From assembly GCA_013423325.1 (NCBI GenBank), contig BLJB01000174.1, forward strand, positions 1 to 64,000: DNA of 64,000 bases, read 5' to 3'. Source of the DNA: Usnea hakonensis. Its lineage: Eukaryota; Ascomycota; Lecanoromycetes; Lecanorales; Parmeliaceae. Of this stretch, positions 33,965-45,092 are shown one piece after another; the first letter of the stretch is position 1; each line of letters begins with the position of its first letter. The position numbers and the translations under genes were made by a program. Under the pieces are notes generated by a model that ran no database searches, was not told the origin of the DNA, and saw only the letters and a program-made list of their open reading frames with translations.

Positions 33965-35960
33965 ATGGAACCTCGGGTGACTCTCGAAGCCAAAGACTAC
34001 GAGCTTCAAAGCCGAGCCTCTAACAAGACATTTTCTCAAAACAATGATGAGCAGCAGCGCGATGTACTATCTCGCTTGGGAAAATTGCCAGTTTTAAAGG
34101 TGCCATCATGTCCTGAGTTTGAAGAGAACTGCGTTGTGCTGATACACGAAGCGCAATTTCGGTTTCATATCAATCCTGAGTTTTACCTGTACTCTTTTAA
34201 TAACTTGGGAAGCGGTTTTCATGTAAGGAGAAGCTGGGTGTACCAACGCGGTGCTGACATAGCTCTCTGAAGCATACTCGATGTCTCTTTCCTCAAGTAA
34301 GATTTGCACAAGTCCTTGCTATCTCTGAACAGGGCTGATTCTGGCGACAGCGGAGGACCCGCAGGCTTCGTATACGGCTTTCTCTTTGTCTGGGCAGGAA
34401 CATTAGCAACCTATGCTTCTTTAGGTGAACTTGCTTCCATGTAGTACCCACTAAGCGCATGGTATGATCTGAGCTTACCTTTCCATCAGGGCCCCAACCG
34501 CGGGTGGCCAATATCATTGGGTTTCGATGCTTGCTCCACCTGGATCGCAGAAGATCCTCAGCTATATAACAGGTATGCTCCTTACGGCACCTCTACCCAC
34601 AGACATCGACTCATACCTCACAGGCTGGCTTACCGTTCTTGGCTGGCAGGCATTATTTGCTGCAGCCAACTTCGTCTCAGCAGCACTCATTCAAGGCTTG
34701 ATCGTTTTAACTCGGCCCCACTACCATCCGAAGCCTTATCAGCATATGCTACTATATTGGGCGGTAATGGCTTTTACTGTTTTCATCAATGTCCTTACTA
34801 GCACTGTACTACCCAAAATTGAGGGTTTCATATTGGTCCTCCATATATTCGGGTACTTCGCCATCTTGCTGCCGCTTCTCGTTCTTGGAGAACATCAAGA
34901 CCCTCATCAAGTCTTTGACCTTTGGCTCAACTTGGGTCATTTGCCTACCCAGGGAACGTCGTTCGCAGTTGGCTTGCTTGGACCCGTCTTCACGTTTTTG
35001 GGTGCTGACGGTGCAATACATGTAGGTCGCCAACGAAAATCTTTGGGGACGTGGCTAATAAATCCCGTCTTCAGATGTCCGAAGAGATTCAGAACGCACC
35101 AACCATAGTGCCTTGGTCGATTTTGTTCGGTATCGTCATCAATGGCGCCTTAGCTTTTTCGATGATAATAGTGACTCTCTTTGTTACTGCCGATCTGAAG
35201 TCTTCCCTGAAGTCCCCAACAGGTTACGCATTTATGGATGTATTCGTCCAGGCAACTGGATCAGTTGCTGGAGCAACAGCGATGGCTTGCATTATCACGA
35301 TTATGCAGCAGTTTGCAAACATTGGCCTACTAGCATCATGTTCGCGGATGTCATGGTCATTCGCACGCGACCGAGGCTTGCCAGGCTATAAAACCCTTGC
35401 TAAGGTGACATGACACACCGATCAAACAGCAATATTATGTAGGCATCTCGGGCTGACTGGTTGCTTCCTAGGTCAATCCACGGACATCGATCCCGGTCGC
35501 AACAATTATCGCCACGACCATTGTATGCACCCTTCTTTCACTTATTATACTGGTTTCATCTACAGCTTTCAACAACATTGTATCTATCTCTATAGCTGGA
35601 CTGTCGGGGTCGTACGTTCTGGCTATCGCGCTGCTCCTTTGGCGACGTAATACCGGCAGAATTCGGCATTCCTTCGCGCCAGGATCACAGCTCACAAACA
35701 CGCCAGGCTTTGAGCTCAGCTGGGGCCCTTGGTACATGCCAGGGGTACTAGGACCTGCGGTCAATTTGTTTGCGATCTTCTATCTCCTCGTCGTTCTATT
35801 CTTCATCTTCTGGCCATCTGAGCTTCCGGTCAATGCCGGTAATATGAACTACACTATACTGGTGACAGGGGCAGTTTTACTTTTCAGTGTGCTTTGGTAT
35901 CTCGTACGGGGAAGACGAGAGTATAAAGGGCCGGTGATTGATGCACTGAGTGTGCGCTGA
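33965..35960 (+). CDS. Amino acid/GABA-type permease (APC family)
   Basis: Exons 33965-34099, 34152-34222, 34333-34440, 34490-35021, 35075-35404 and 35472-35960 give 554 residues with about 12 membrane helices. Landmarks of fungal GABA/choline-type APC transporters: RNFGFISILSFTCTLLITWEA, GGPAGFVYGFLFVWAGT, SLGELASMAPTAGGQYHWVSMLAPP, GWLTVLGWQA, TFLGADGAIHMSEEI (helix 8 loop), SRMSWSFARDRGLPG and KVNPRTSIPV. A polar N-terminal tail precedes helix 1. It imports amino acids or related amines across the plasma membrane; substrate cannot be assigned. Intron 2 is 110 nt, longer than the others, and its exact position is the least certain. Confidence 0.9.
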
Positions 35961-36530
35961 ATGGAGATGCTCCTCCATCACAATTACTCATATTAGCGCA
36001 GAACTATCCGCCAAAGTCTTGAAATTTGTCTTTCGATAATGTCTTCATGATCAGAGGTTGCAAGCTAGGAAAATTCCAGAAGGGCTAGGCTAGCGTTGAT
36101 TGAATTTCCGAGCCGCATTTTGGCGCACCAGTCACCGTTTGGTTCAGGGGAAAGTGACTTTTTGTCGGAACGTCAAGGTTCCATCTTTTGAGATCTAGGC
36201 TAGATGCTAACTTGCATAGAGATTAGTGGAGACTCTTCAACGCTGGCTGGGCTGAGGTTAGCATGTCAAGAGCAATTAGGGTAGAACTCTACCTGTTGAA
36301 AAATCTCCTTAATTGATGCGCTCAGACGAGACAAACATGTGATATCTATGGGGTATTCGTCCTTCTTAAGGGAGAGAACGACTCCTACTTGATCACTCCA
36401 TCTAATGTTATTCCCTGCAGCCAGAATATCAGGATCAACAGCGTCATCAAGTTAGTTGCACCTCTGTTGATAACAGCTCTCATTCGTACCGTACGAGGAT
36501 ACAGATCCCCGCAAATTCTCACGGACTGCC
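35961..36530. other. Intergenic, no gene seen
   Basis: Spacer between the permease and the third rhodopsin-domain gene, both reading rightward. Confidence 0.5.
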
Positions 36531-38136
36531 ATGGCGTCGGAAGTAACCTTCCCATCCCCCGCAGACATCAAGTATCAAGTCGCACACATCTCCGATAATC
36601 AAGGGCCTGATGTGCTCGCCGCCTTTTCCGTCAATTTTGCCTTGGCCTGTACGGCTGTCATCTTGAGGTTTGCCGCGAGAAAAGCATGCAAGGTCAAGCT
36701 GCTAGCGGATGATTACTTTGTTCTTGCTGCGTTGGTAAGATGCGTCTCGGACATTCTCTGCATGGAGCTGATGTTCAGCTAGGTCATCGCGACGGGCGAG
36801 CTTGTTATTGGTATATCAGGTACGTTATCTGATATAGCATACTTCCCAGCTGAATCATGTCCACAGCTAACTGATTCGGGTCCAGCTGTACGCCTCGGTC
36901 TTGGCAAACATGTCATCCTCCTCAAATATCCAATTGCGTACGGAAAGGTACGTCAAAAGTCAGACCTCCATCTCGCTTTGCTCGCCACCTTTCCCTCCAT
37001 CAACCCCTTTCACTCCCGTCTTTTCCACTTCTATGGCGCTGTGTTTCCTCCAAATCTTTGTCTGACATCGTAAACAAAGGACATATATGCAACAGAATTA
37101 CTCTACGTTGTCGGCACTGCGCTCATTAAATTTTCCATTCTCGCTCTATATCGCCGTATCTTTGGCGCAAGCGAGCGCTTCCGCCTTCTCATCTGGGCTA
37201 TAGGCGCTCTCATCTTCGTTCATCTCGTCATAGCTTTCTTCATGGCTCTATTCCAGTGCCATACCATTGACGGCGCTTGGAATAGAAACGTCGAGGCGAA
37301 ATGCATCAATGTTGAAGTATGGGGACTCGTGGTAGGCATCGTTAACGTATGCTTGGATTTCGGTGTGCTATTCCTGCCCATCAGTATGGTGTGGGGATTG
37401 CAGATGAAGATGAAGTGGAAACTGCAAGTAGTTGGCATGTTTCTCTTAGGTGGATTGTAGGTTCTCCGCTTTCCGTCATCTTAGCACGCTACCGGGTTCA
37501 AGGAGGTTGTGGAGTTATGTGACCTTAGTACACTCGCTGATCACGACCTTGGCAAAGTGTCTGCTTGGGAAGCACGTACCGCGTCACGACTTTGCACAAT
37601 ATCACAGATTCGGATGCTACATGTAAGTTCCCAATTCCCTACCTCCGGCTTCAAAAACGCCAGTGAAAACCGAATAGAGCCTAACGTCAAACCTCTCTAG
37701 GGGAAGATGTACCTCCGGCAAACTGGGCAATGGTCGAAATCTGTATCGGCATCGTCAGCGGTACGCCCTCCCCCGCCAGGTCCTCCAAAAGCTCAAAAAT
37801 GACCTAACTCATACAGCCTGCCTCCCCACTCTCCGACCAGTTTTCAACATCTTGGTCCACGGCCACCACTGCAGCGCCCGCGAACACGGCTACTGCACCC
37901 ACTGCAGCCAGAAAAACAGCAACCCGAAACCCGGCCCCAACACCCCTAATCGAGGCAACCCGGCTCAACCTAGCGAGCTAAAGCCGTCCAGCCAGCCGAG
38001 TTGGAAGGTGGGACGCTTGGGTGGGGATCAAACGACGGTGCACGCGAAGTCGGTAGGGAGCCAGGAAGGATCATTGGCTGAGAAAGACAGTGATGTTGAG
38101 TTTCTGGGGGAGCAGGTTTTGAAGCGGGGAGTTTAA
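36531..38136 (+). CDS. Rhodopsin-domain fungal integral membrane protein (copy 3)
   Basis: Seven exons: 36531-36734, 36783-36819, 36886-36947, 37080-37456, 37558-37622, 37701-37760 and 37817-38136 (374 residues). Landmarks: KLLADDYFVLAAL, VRLGLGKHV, DIYATELLYVVGTALIKFSI, LYRRIFGASERFR, FQCHTIDGAWN, VWGLVVGIVNVCLDFGVLFLP, GMFLLGGF, STYRVTTLHN and NWAMVEICIGIVSACLPTLRPVF. The joins in exons 4-6 restore these motifs. The tail is Pro/Ser-rich with a Cys/His cluster (HHCSAREHGYCTHC). It shares family but little direct identity with the two copies to the left, so they are not recent tandem duplicates. Confidence 0.87.
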
Positions 38137-38700
38137 CATGTAAAGGGACGATAAAACAGGTTGAGAAAGAGGGAGCGTCGAGCTTGAAGCGCTGATGCCC
38201 TTACAAGTCTCGTGCCGTTGGAGATACAGGGAACGTCCAAAGGTCCCGACGTTGGGAGCCTAGCTTCCATGTCAGGGATAGACGGAAGCTTGTTTATATG
38301 TACACTATTTGCCGGATGCGGTGAGAAGTGGTTTCACGAGTCTTGCAGATATGTTCTACCCCTTCCGGTATAAGCTGGTACGAGTGCCATCACCTCCTCC
38401 CAATCTAACAGCAGAAGCAAACTCCTATCCACAGACTGGATCTAACCCCGAAATCCAAACACCCACAACGACTTCTCCCAGATATCCTTCTACCAACCCC
38501 CATCCGCTCCTCACACAGGCACCCCCATAAAACCTCCCACCAGCATCCCACACGCCCTCCGATCTCGCTCCACGCGCCCAGCACAAACTTCTTGTCAACC
38601 AGCACACCCATATATACCGTCGGCACAGGACCCGAACAAGTTACCGACCAGCCCACAGCCATTAGAGAAATAAACCCAACCGGACCCTCACAGACCCAAA
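38137..38700. other. Intergenic C-rich region
   Basis: Convergent spacer. From about 38390 it becomes strongly C-rich (line 38521-38580: 33 C, 6 G) although it is non-coding; this is the left shoulder of the composition switch in the next gene. Confidence 0.6.
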
Positions 38701-39420
38701 TCAATCCCCCCCTTCCCTCCTCCCCCTCCCCCTCACCCTCCTCTCCCCCCTCCCCCCCCTAACCCTCCTCCTCAACCCCACAAACCTCCTCCTCTCCACC
38801 CCAGCCCTCCACTCCCACCACCCCATCCTCCTCTCCGCCCAACTCAACCGCCACCTCGCCTCCTCGCTCCCCCAATCCCTCACCTCCTGCGCATTCAGCA
38901 ACGGGCACCACTCCCCCCTCACCTCCAGCGCCCGCACCCGCCACTGACTCGCCGCCGACTCCGCCCGCGCGATCGCCGCGCGGCAGGCGGCGAGGTCGTG
39001 GGTTAAGGCTTGCAGGCGGCGCGTGAGGCCGGCGTTGGCGCCGTGGGCGAGGAGTTGGGTGATTTCGGCGGCTTGCTGGGCCGAGTGCTGGGTGTGGGAG
39101 TGGTGGGCTTCGGCGTGCATTTCGGTGGCGATGTGGAGTTTGTCGGCGAGTTGGGCTTTTAGGGCTTCGAGGCTGTTGATGGTGGCTTGGGCTTGTTGGA
39201 GGGAGAGGTGGGTGGTTTGGGCGACTTGTTTGAGGGTGAGGTTTTCGGCTTTGAGGGCCGTGAGGGGGGATTCGGCGGCGGAGAGGGAGGTTTGACGGTC
39301 TTGGACGATTTGGGCGAGGATGGTGTTGTCGTTGAGGACGATGGCGTAGTCGTGGCGGAAGGCGGCGTCGACGTCGCGGGGCATGATGCGGGAGTGGAAC
39401 ATTTGGAAGATTTCTTCCTT
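38390..39420. other. C-rich to G-rich composition switch
   Basis: Line 38701-38760 has 44 C and 0 G; line 39181-39240 has 4 C and 32 G (hand counts). The change occurs at about 38985-39010. The C block begins in non-coding DNA and runs into the 3' end of the coiled-coil gene. Confidence 0.9.
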
Positions 39421-41238
39421 TTGTTCCTTCAACCCGTCCCGAGATTCTGTCAGCTTGGCAATCTCATAGGATTGGTGGCTGACATCTTTCTCCAGCCCGC
39501 TGATCTTCCCCTCGGCGTTGACTCGCTCGACCGCTCTGCCGTTCTTTTCCTCGGTAAGCTGATCAGCAATCTCAGCAGCAAGCACCTCAAGCTGGAAGAT
39601 TCTTTCATCTTTGCGCTTCAGGTGGCCGTCTACGCGCGCAGTCCGTGCTGGATCCTCGTTCTCCATTGCATTGCGATAAAATGCGGTCATTGCGTGGAGA
39701 TGGCCAATCTCCACTCGGGTGAACGTTTCCTGCTTTCTCAGCTCCGTGACACTTCGCTCTCTGGTTTCCGCTTCAGAACGCAGTCTTGCAACTTCTTCGG
39801 TCGCATACTCGAGGTTTTCCATCAAGGCCTCCTTTTGTCTCTCAAGTTCGTGGACTCGAGCGGTATTTTCTTCGTTCCTATCATTCGGAACGGAAGTTTT
39901 CCCTTTGCCTTCTTCGGTTGCTCCCGATCGCGATGTGCTTGGTCCCGGCGTAGCTCGCGTCGACTCATCTACAGAACGTTGCTCAAGAACGTCCTCCACT
40001 GACTTCTTGAGACCTTCGATCTCCTTCTTCGCCTTCCTCAGCGCCGTGTTGCAATCCGAAAGACGCTTTCGGAGGACACTTCGCTCATCCTTCAGCGAAG
40101 TTATCGTCTTCAAGGCGGCGTCATGATCGTCCTTGTCATTTGCAAGGTCGACATCACGAGCCGCAAGGATCGTCTCTGCCGTGAACACCTGTGACTGGAG
40201 CTCAGCCACTTCCGCTTGGTGACCCAATTTCATCCACTCCATCATCATCTTCAATGTCGTAATTTCGACATCTTGCTCTTCCGCTCTCAAGTGCTCAGCA
40301 AGCACCAACCAGCAATGACTGTTCAGGCTGATATGTTGGTCGACGCTGCGATGGAAGTCTATATATATAGGCGAGTTTGGAGCCTGCGAATGACGGGGTG
40401 TACTGAACAGTGTCTCGCTTGAGTGATCACTTTCTGGGGATGAGGTGCACGGGGGAGGGCAACTCGAGCGTCTAGCCTTCATTGTATGACCGAATGTCGG
40501 AGTTGAAGGTTGCCCTCCCACATGCGCCTCGTGTGGAGTCTCTTGCTGGGGCTCCTCTACAGCCGCATCGATGAGAGGGCCAGTAGCTTCTGGAGCTGCG
40601 GTAACAGTATGGTCCTGCGAACCGATGCCCAATCCAAGTCCTTGAGCAACTGATAAATTGCCATGAGTACCTTGATTCTGTCAGATTAGGTTCCCAATAC
40701 GAGAACTTGGAATGCTTACTTTGTTCAGTAACAGCTAAATCTGATTCCCAGGTCTGAGAATCCTCTCCAACACCAATAATTTCAACACCAAAATGCTCTT
40801 GGACAACACCTTGGCCTCTCTCCCTGAGCGGACTTCCTTGATCGGCTGGGAAAAGACTTGGATGCGTCGTTATGGTAGGTTGGAACTCCTGTACGAAGGC
40901 CTCTTTAGGAGGCTGGGCTTGTAACTATAAGTTCCATCAGATTAGCCTTTCATTTTATTACACATGACTCGAAGGTCGTTCCATACCAGTTTCAAGTTGG
41001 AGAAGGCCTTTTTGAACTTGGTCCCGAACTTCTTCACCAAATTCGTCTTGGATGTCTCTGGCTTGGACTCTGGTTGAGACTTGTGGAGTCTTCGAGGTCG
41101 ATCTGGGGTAGGCGAGCGTGGCCTTTCCCCTAAGTGGGTAGAAGCTTCGACAGAAGACTGGAGTCTTTGTCTGATAGCCAGTGACAAGCGGCTTTGGCGA
41201 CGAGGAGGAGGAGAAGGAGAAGAAGTAGGAGAGCTCAT
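38701..41238 (-). CDS. Large coiled-coil protein, function unknown
   Basis: Exons 41238-40987, 40924-40720 and 40670-38701 give about 808 residues. The acceptor of exon 3 could instead be at 40650, which would drop seven residues. The N-terminus is basic and Ser/Pro-rich (SPSPPPRRQSRLSLAIRQ). From about residue 280 to 740 the chain is almost entirely heptad-like (for example LRKRLSDCNTALRKAKKEI, LERQKEALMENLEYATEEV), predicting long coiled coils. The last 60 residues are Arg/Gly/Trp-rich because of an extreme local base composition. No membrane segment or catalytic domain. A scaffold or cytoskeleton role is possible but not shown. Confidence 0.65.
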
Positions 41239-42897
41239 TATGGATGCAGAGAGGATGATGTGCTCGTAAGACGTGGGGAGAGATTGTAGTGACAAAGACA
41301 AGTAGCACAGTGAAGGTCAACCAGGTTGTATTGTAGGGTGATCCGATTTCATGAGTATGCTGGAGGTGCACTAAAAACGTTCAGCTTCATGAAACACCTG
41401 GATATTCTTCTTCAATATTATGGTAGGTGGTTTGAGAAAGATGAGAAAGAGAAATCATATCTGGCAAAGAGGGAGACTAAATACCATCCAGCAACAACAC
41501 ACCCATACTAGCGCAGTCCAAATTGTGTGTTTGAATCCTTGTGTGTTTGAATCCTACTAATGCGCAAACACAACTCAGAAGTAGCCATGAGTGCCAAAAT
41601 AGATCACCAGACTTGAGAGTGTTGACACGCTCAGAGAGAGCCAAAAGTGATCCAAAGGTGATCCAAAATTGAGCGTCACAAAGTCCTAGGAGACATGTCA
41701 GAAGAGAACAATGGGGATCTGGTGCTTGTTGCTTACCTGTTGCAGAATCTGCCGCTCTTTCCAAAGCCAAACTGATGATCTGGCACTTCGAAGCCATAGC
41801 TTAATGCTGATGAGGTGTTGAGAATCAGCGCAGCCGGCTCGATGGATGAAGTCGCCTTCGATTCTCCGGCTTTGAGTCGCAGATTGGTGATCCTGGCCTT
41901 CGCAAGGGAGTTATCGGCTCTTCTAACGTTATTGTACCGAGTGCGCTGTCGAATGGAAGCGACAATGCCGATAGCTTCTTCTTTGATGAAAAAGATAATG
42001 GCTGCATTGCAGCTCCACCAGGAGATGATATATATGTATAAGTATGAACGATGCCACACAGAACAAGTAGCTGCAATGTTCTTATAGGAGCATGTTTTTC
42101 GAAACTCCAATCATTTCTCACTAGAACCCTGTAGAAAGATCTCTCAGCTTCTCATGGAAGTTATTCGCAAATAAAAGCACGGCAATGGATTCACTTCGCA
42201 TTACGTACGGGACAAACACGTCACTGCCACAACAGACTCACTTCTTTTTGCCAGGCCTAGTGACTCAATCTCACTCACTCGCATACCACGAGTCACTCTT
42301 CTGGAGGAGCTCAGAAGCCCGGGCTGGCGTGAAACGACAGGAGACTACCATATTCTCATGGTCAAATTCACGACTTAAACCTTCACCTAGCGTCAAGAAG
42401 ACTTGGCTAAGAGGGACATCTCTGGCTGTAGGTATGTGATCTGACTTTTTTTTATCAGACATTTTTGCACAAGGACTGTCAGGGGACCCTCACCTAACCG
42501 AATGTCACAACCTCTCCGTCAAATTGCCTTCAGTAGCTAGAAACATCGCCAGTCAGACCATCTCGAATTACTGAAAGCTTCTGTGAGTGAGTGATATATT
42601 GCGGGACTACACTGGCACTAGTCCTGTAAGCAATATATACCCATGAATAAACAAGCGCAGCCGTTGATGCTTGGATCGCTGGTGGACCTGCGCGAACACG
42701 TAACTTGAATATGAGCGTATTCGAGTCGTTGTGCTTTCTCTTGTTCGAGCCCCTTCCTCACTAGCTATCCACATCAATATCCAAGTCATTGCCATCTCCG
42801 CGTTTTTGGTCCTACTGTTCACACCATTCATAACCCAGAATCAAGATTTGTGGCCAGAATACTTAAACAGATCCCGTGCTCAATTACAACGTATATT
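41239..42897. other. Intergenic, only weak minus-strand frames
   Basis: Two overlapping minus-strand frames (42110-41733 and 41797-41477) could be joined by an intron at about 41751-41694, but the product matches nothing I know, so I do not call a gene. Near-identical words repeat at 41523-41552 and 41641-41670. Confidence 0.4.
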
Positions 42898-44635
42898 TTA
42901 CAGCTTCGGTGCCGCCTTCTCCTTCTTCGATACCATCTCAGCCAAAACATTACGCCGCACCTTCCCCGTTGCCGTCTTTGGAATATCGTTCACGAAGCAA
43001 ATCTACATCTCATTAGCGCTGCTCACCACCACTGTAAATCTGAGATATCGTTAGAAAGTCTCCCACCTTCGTCGGCACCTTGAAGGACGCCACTCTCTCC
43101 CTAATCCACCTCTTCAACCCCACCGCGTCAACCCTTGCCCCTTCAACAACCCTCACCGCAACACCCACATCCTGCCCGTAAATCTCGTCCTCTACCGCGA
43201 ATGTCGCCGCCTCCATGACAGCCGGATGTCCAGCAGTCACGTTATCCAGCTCAGCAGGACTGATTTTTTCTCCTCCTTTATTTATATACTCTTTGATCCG
43301 CCCAGTGAGAAAGAGATAACCATCTCTATCAAAACGACCGTAATCACCCGTGCGGAAGAAGTGCTCAGGGGTGAAAGATCCGGCGTTTGCGACCTCATTG
43401 TTCAGATAGCCGTCCGTGACGCTTGGTCCACGTATGCAGATTTCACCTTCGGTATCTGCAGGTGACGATTTACCTTGCAGGTCGAGGACGACAATGTCGA
43501 CGCCTGTAGCTGTTCCGACACTGCCAGGTTTGTTGAGAGCCGGGGGAAGGAGGTTAGACGAGATCTGGCCACAGGCTTCAGTCATGGCATAGTTATTAAG
43601 GACTGGCACGCCGAAGGTGCTTTCGAGCCTTTGGTGGAGAGAAGAGGAAAGTGGGGCAGAGCCAGAGCGAATGAAGCGGAGACGGGGTGGCTGGGACATT
43701 GAATGGGGGAACTGGAGGATGAGATTGTGTATGGTGGGAGTGCAAGTGTACCATGTTACCCCATACGTAGCGAGGTCGGTCCAGAAGGAAGGGGTGAGAC
43801 TTGAAGGTATTATGACGGAGCCTCCAGAATATATGGGAGCAAGGGTTGAGGCGAGAAGACCGTGGATATGGAAAATGGGAATTATCAGAATTGTGCGGTC
43901 GTGGGGAGTGAGATTATAGGTTGTGCAGACACTGGCTGATTGGGGGAACGTTAGCTAAACGGGTTTGAGATGATGGTTTTAACAGATCTACTTACTCGCC
44001 GATGCAAGAAGATTTTGGTGGGTTAGAGGAACCTGTGGCTATCATCATTAGTAGCGTCTTCACTTCAGCAGTGGAATTTTTTAAGCCGTTTCACTGACAA
44101 TTTTCGGCCACCCAGAAGTGCCGCTTGTGTACAAAATCAAGGCGACATCTTGCTCGGCTGGTCGGTCTAGCATTGTCATGGCTTCCATTCCAGAGCTTGT
44201 TTTATACGTACTGCATAGAGTGATTTGACCCTTACTTGTATGGTATTCGATGATGGGCGTGCCCTTGTCCAATGCGGCCAATGTTACGCCATGACGTTCA
44301 CAAAGGGTTCCTTCGGGGACTATGATAGCAGAAGGATTGAGATCCTCTAAGTAGGATGCATACTCCTCTTGCATGAGTCCAGGATTAAGTGGTACCGCGA
44401 TCGCTCGCATGCACGATATTGCAAGGAATAAGGCGATGAATTCGAAAGAATTGGGAAGAACAATGAATACACGTGAAAGAGTGTTCAACCCAAGTGAGGC
44501 AAGCTCAACTTGGAGGCATTGGATCTGGTTGTATAGGTCATTGTATGACAGGTTGAGGGGATTATCTTGGGGAATTATGACTGCTGGACCTGAATTTTCA
44601 GAAAAGGTGTCCACGAGGTCTTGCAATGTTTTCAT
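42898..44635 (-). CDS. Acyl-CoA synthetase / AMP-dependent ligase (Pcs60-like)
   Basis: Exons 44635-44099, 44032-43996, 43935-43067 and 43002-42898 give 515 residues. ANL-superfamily motifs: ATP loop ILYTSGTSGWPKIV, VPLTHQNLLASA, IIPIFHIHGLL, RFIRSGSAPL, NNYAMTEACGQI, FRTGDYGRFDRDGYLFLTGRIKEYINKGGEKISP, and the catalytic lysine in PKTATGKVRR. The order and length resemble yeast Pcs60 (oxalyl-CoA synthetase) and 4-coumarate-CoA-ligase-like enzymes. The C-terminus is APKL; -PKL is a near match to a PTS1 peroxisomal signal. It activates a carboxylic acid as acyl-AMP, then as a CoA thioester or on a carrier protein. It shares a 457-bp promoter region with the T-C gene to its right, so the two are probably co-expressed. 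I chose the ATG at 44635. Confidence 0.9.
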
Positions 44636-45092
44636 TGCTGCAGTCGTAATGAAGGTCACAATAATGTAGGTTTGTTCAAGAATACTGAATGATGGAATCA
44701 GTTGGAATGATTCCTTTGTACGGATGACGCTGAAAAGTAAGACAGCTGTTGGCGAACATTTCTCGTGGTTTTAACGTAAATCTGCTGCGGTGATTAGATA
44801 GATCCAGAGTGGAAGGGCGTTATAGGGAGCTATGGTACGGTATGGCATTAGTAAAAACCTGCATTGGAGGGTGTCGTAGACTTACTTCGCCACCATGTTC
44901 CCTGGCACGGATCAATCGGGTCCGACGGATTTCCTGACAGTGCCACCATGACTAAATACAACCTGCATATTCACAGTACTCTCCTTGCTGGATTCTGTAG
45001 ACTTCTTCATCTCGTTAATTCAAAATCTTGGACTTCTCTCGGATATCTAGAGTCACAGAAAATTATCGTATGCACTGTGACCTTTTCTCACC
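44636..45092. promoter_or_regulatory. Shared divergent promoter of ligase and T-C genes
   Basis: 457 bp separate the two ATGs, which point away from each other. No other gene fits. Co-regulation is inference from the arrangement; no specific operator is recognised. Confidence 0.5.

Noticed and set aside
39187..40002. 271-codon plus-strand frame
   Set aside because: Antisense shadow of the coiled-coil gene, open because of the G-rich composition.
41477..42110. Two-exon minus-strand small gene
   Set aside because: A splice can be drawn, but the product has no recognisable feature and both frames start without support.
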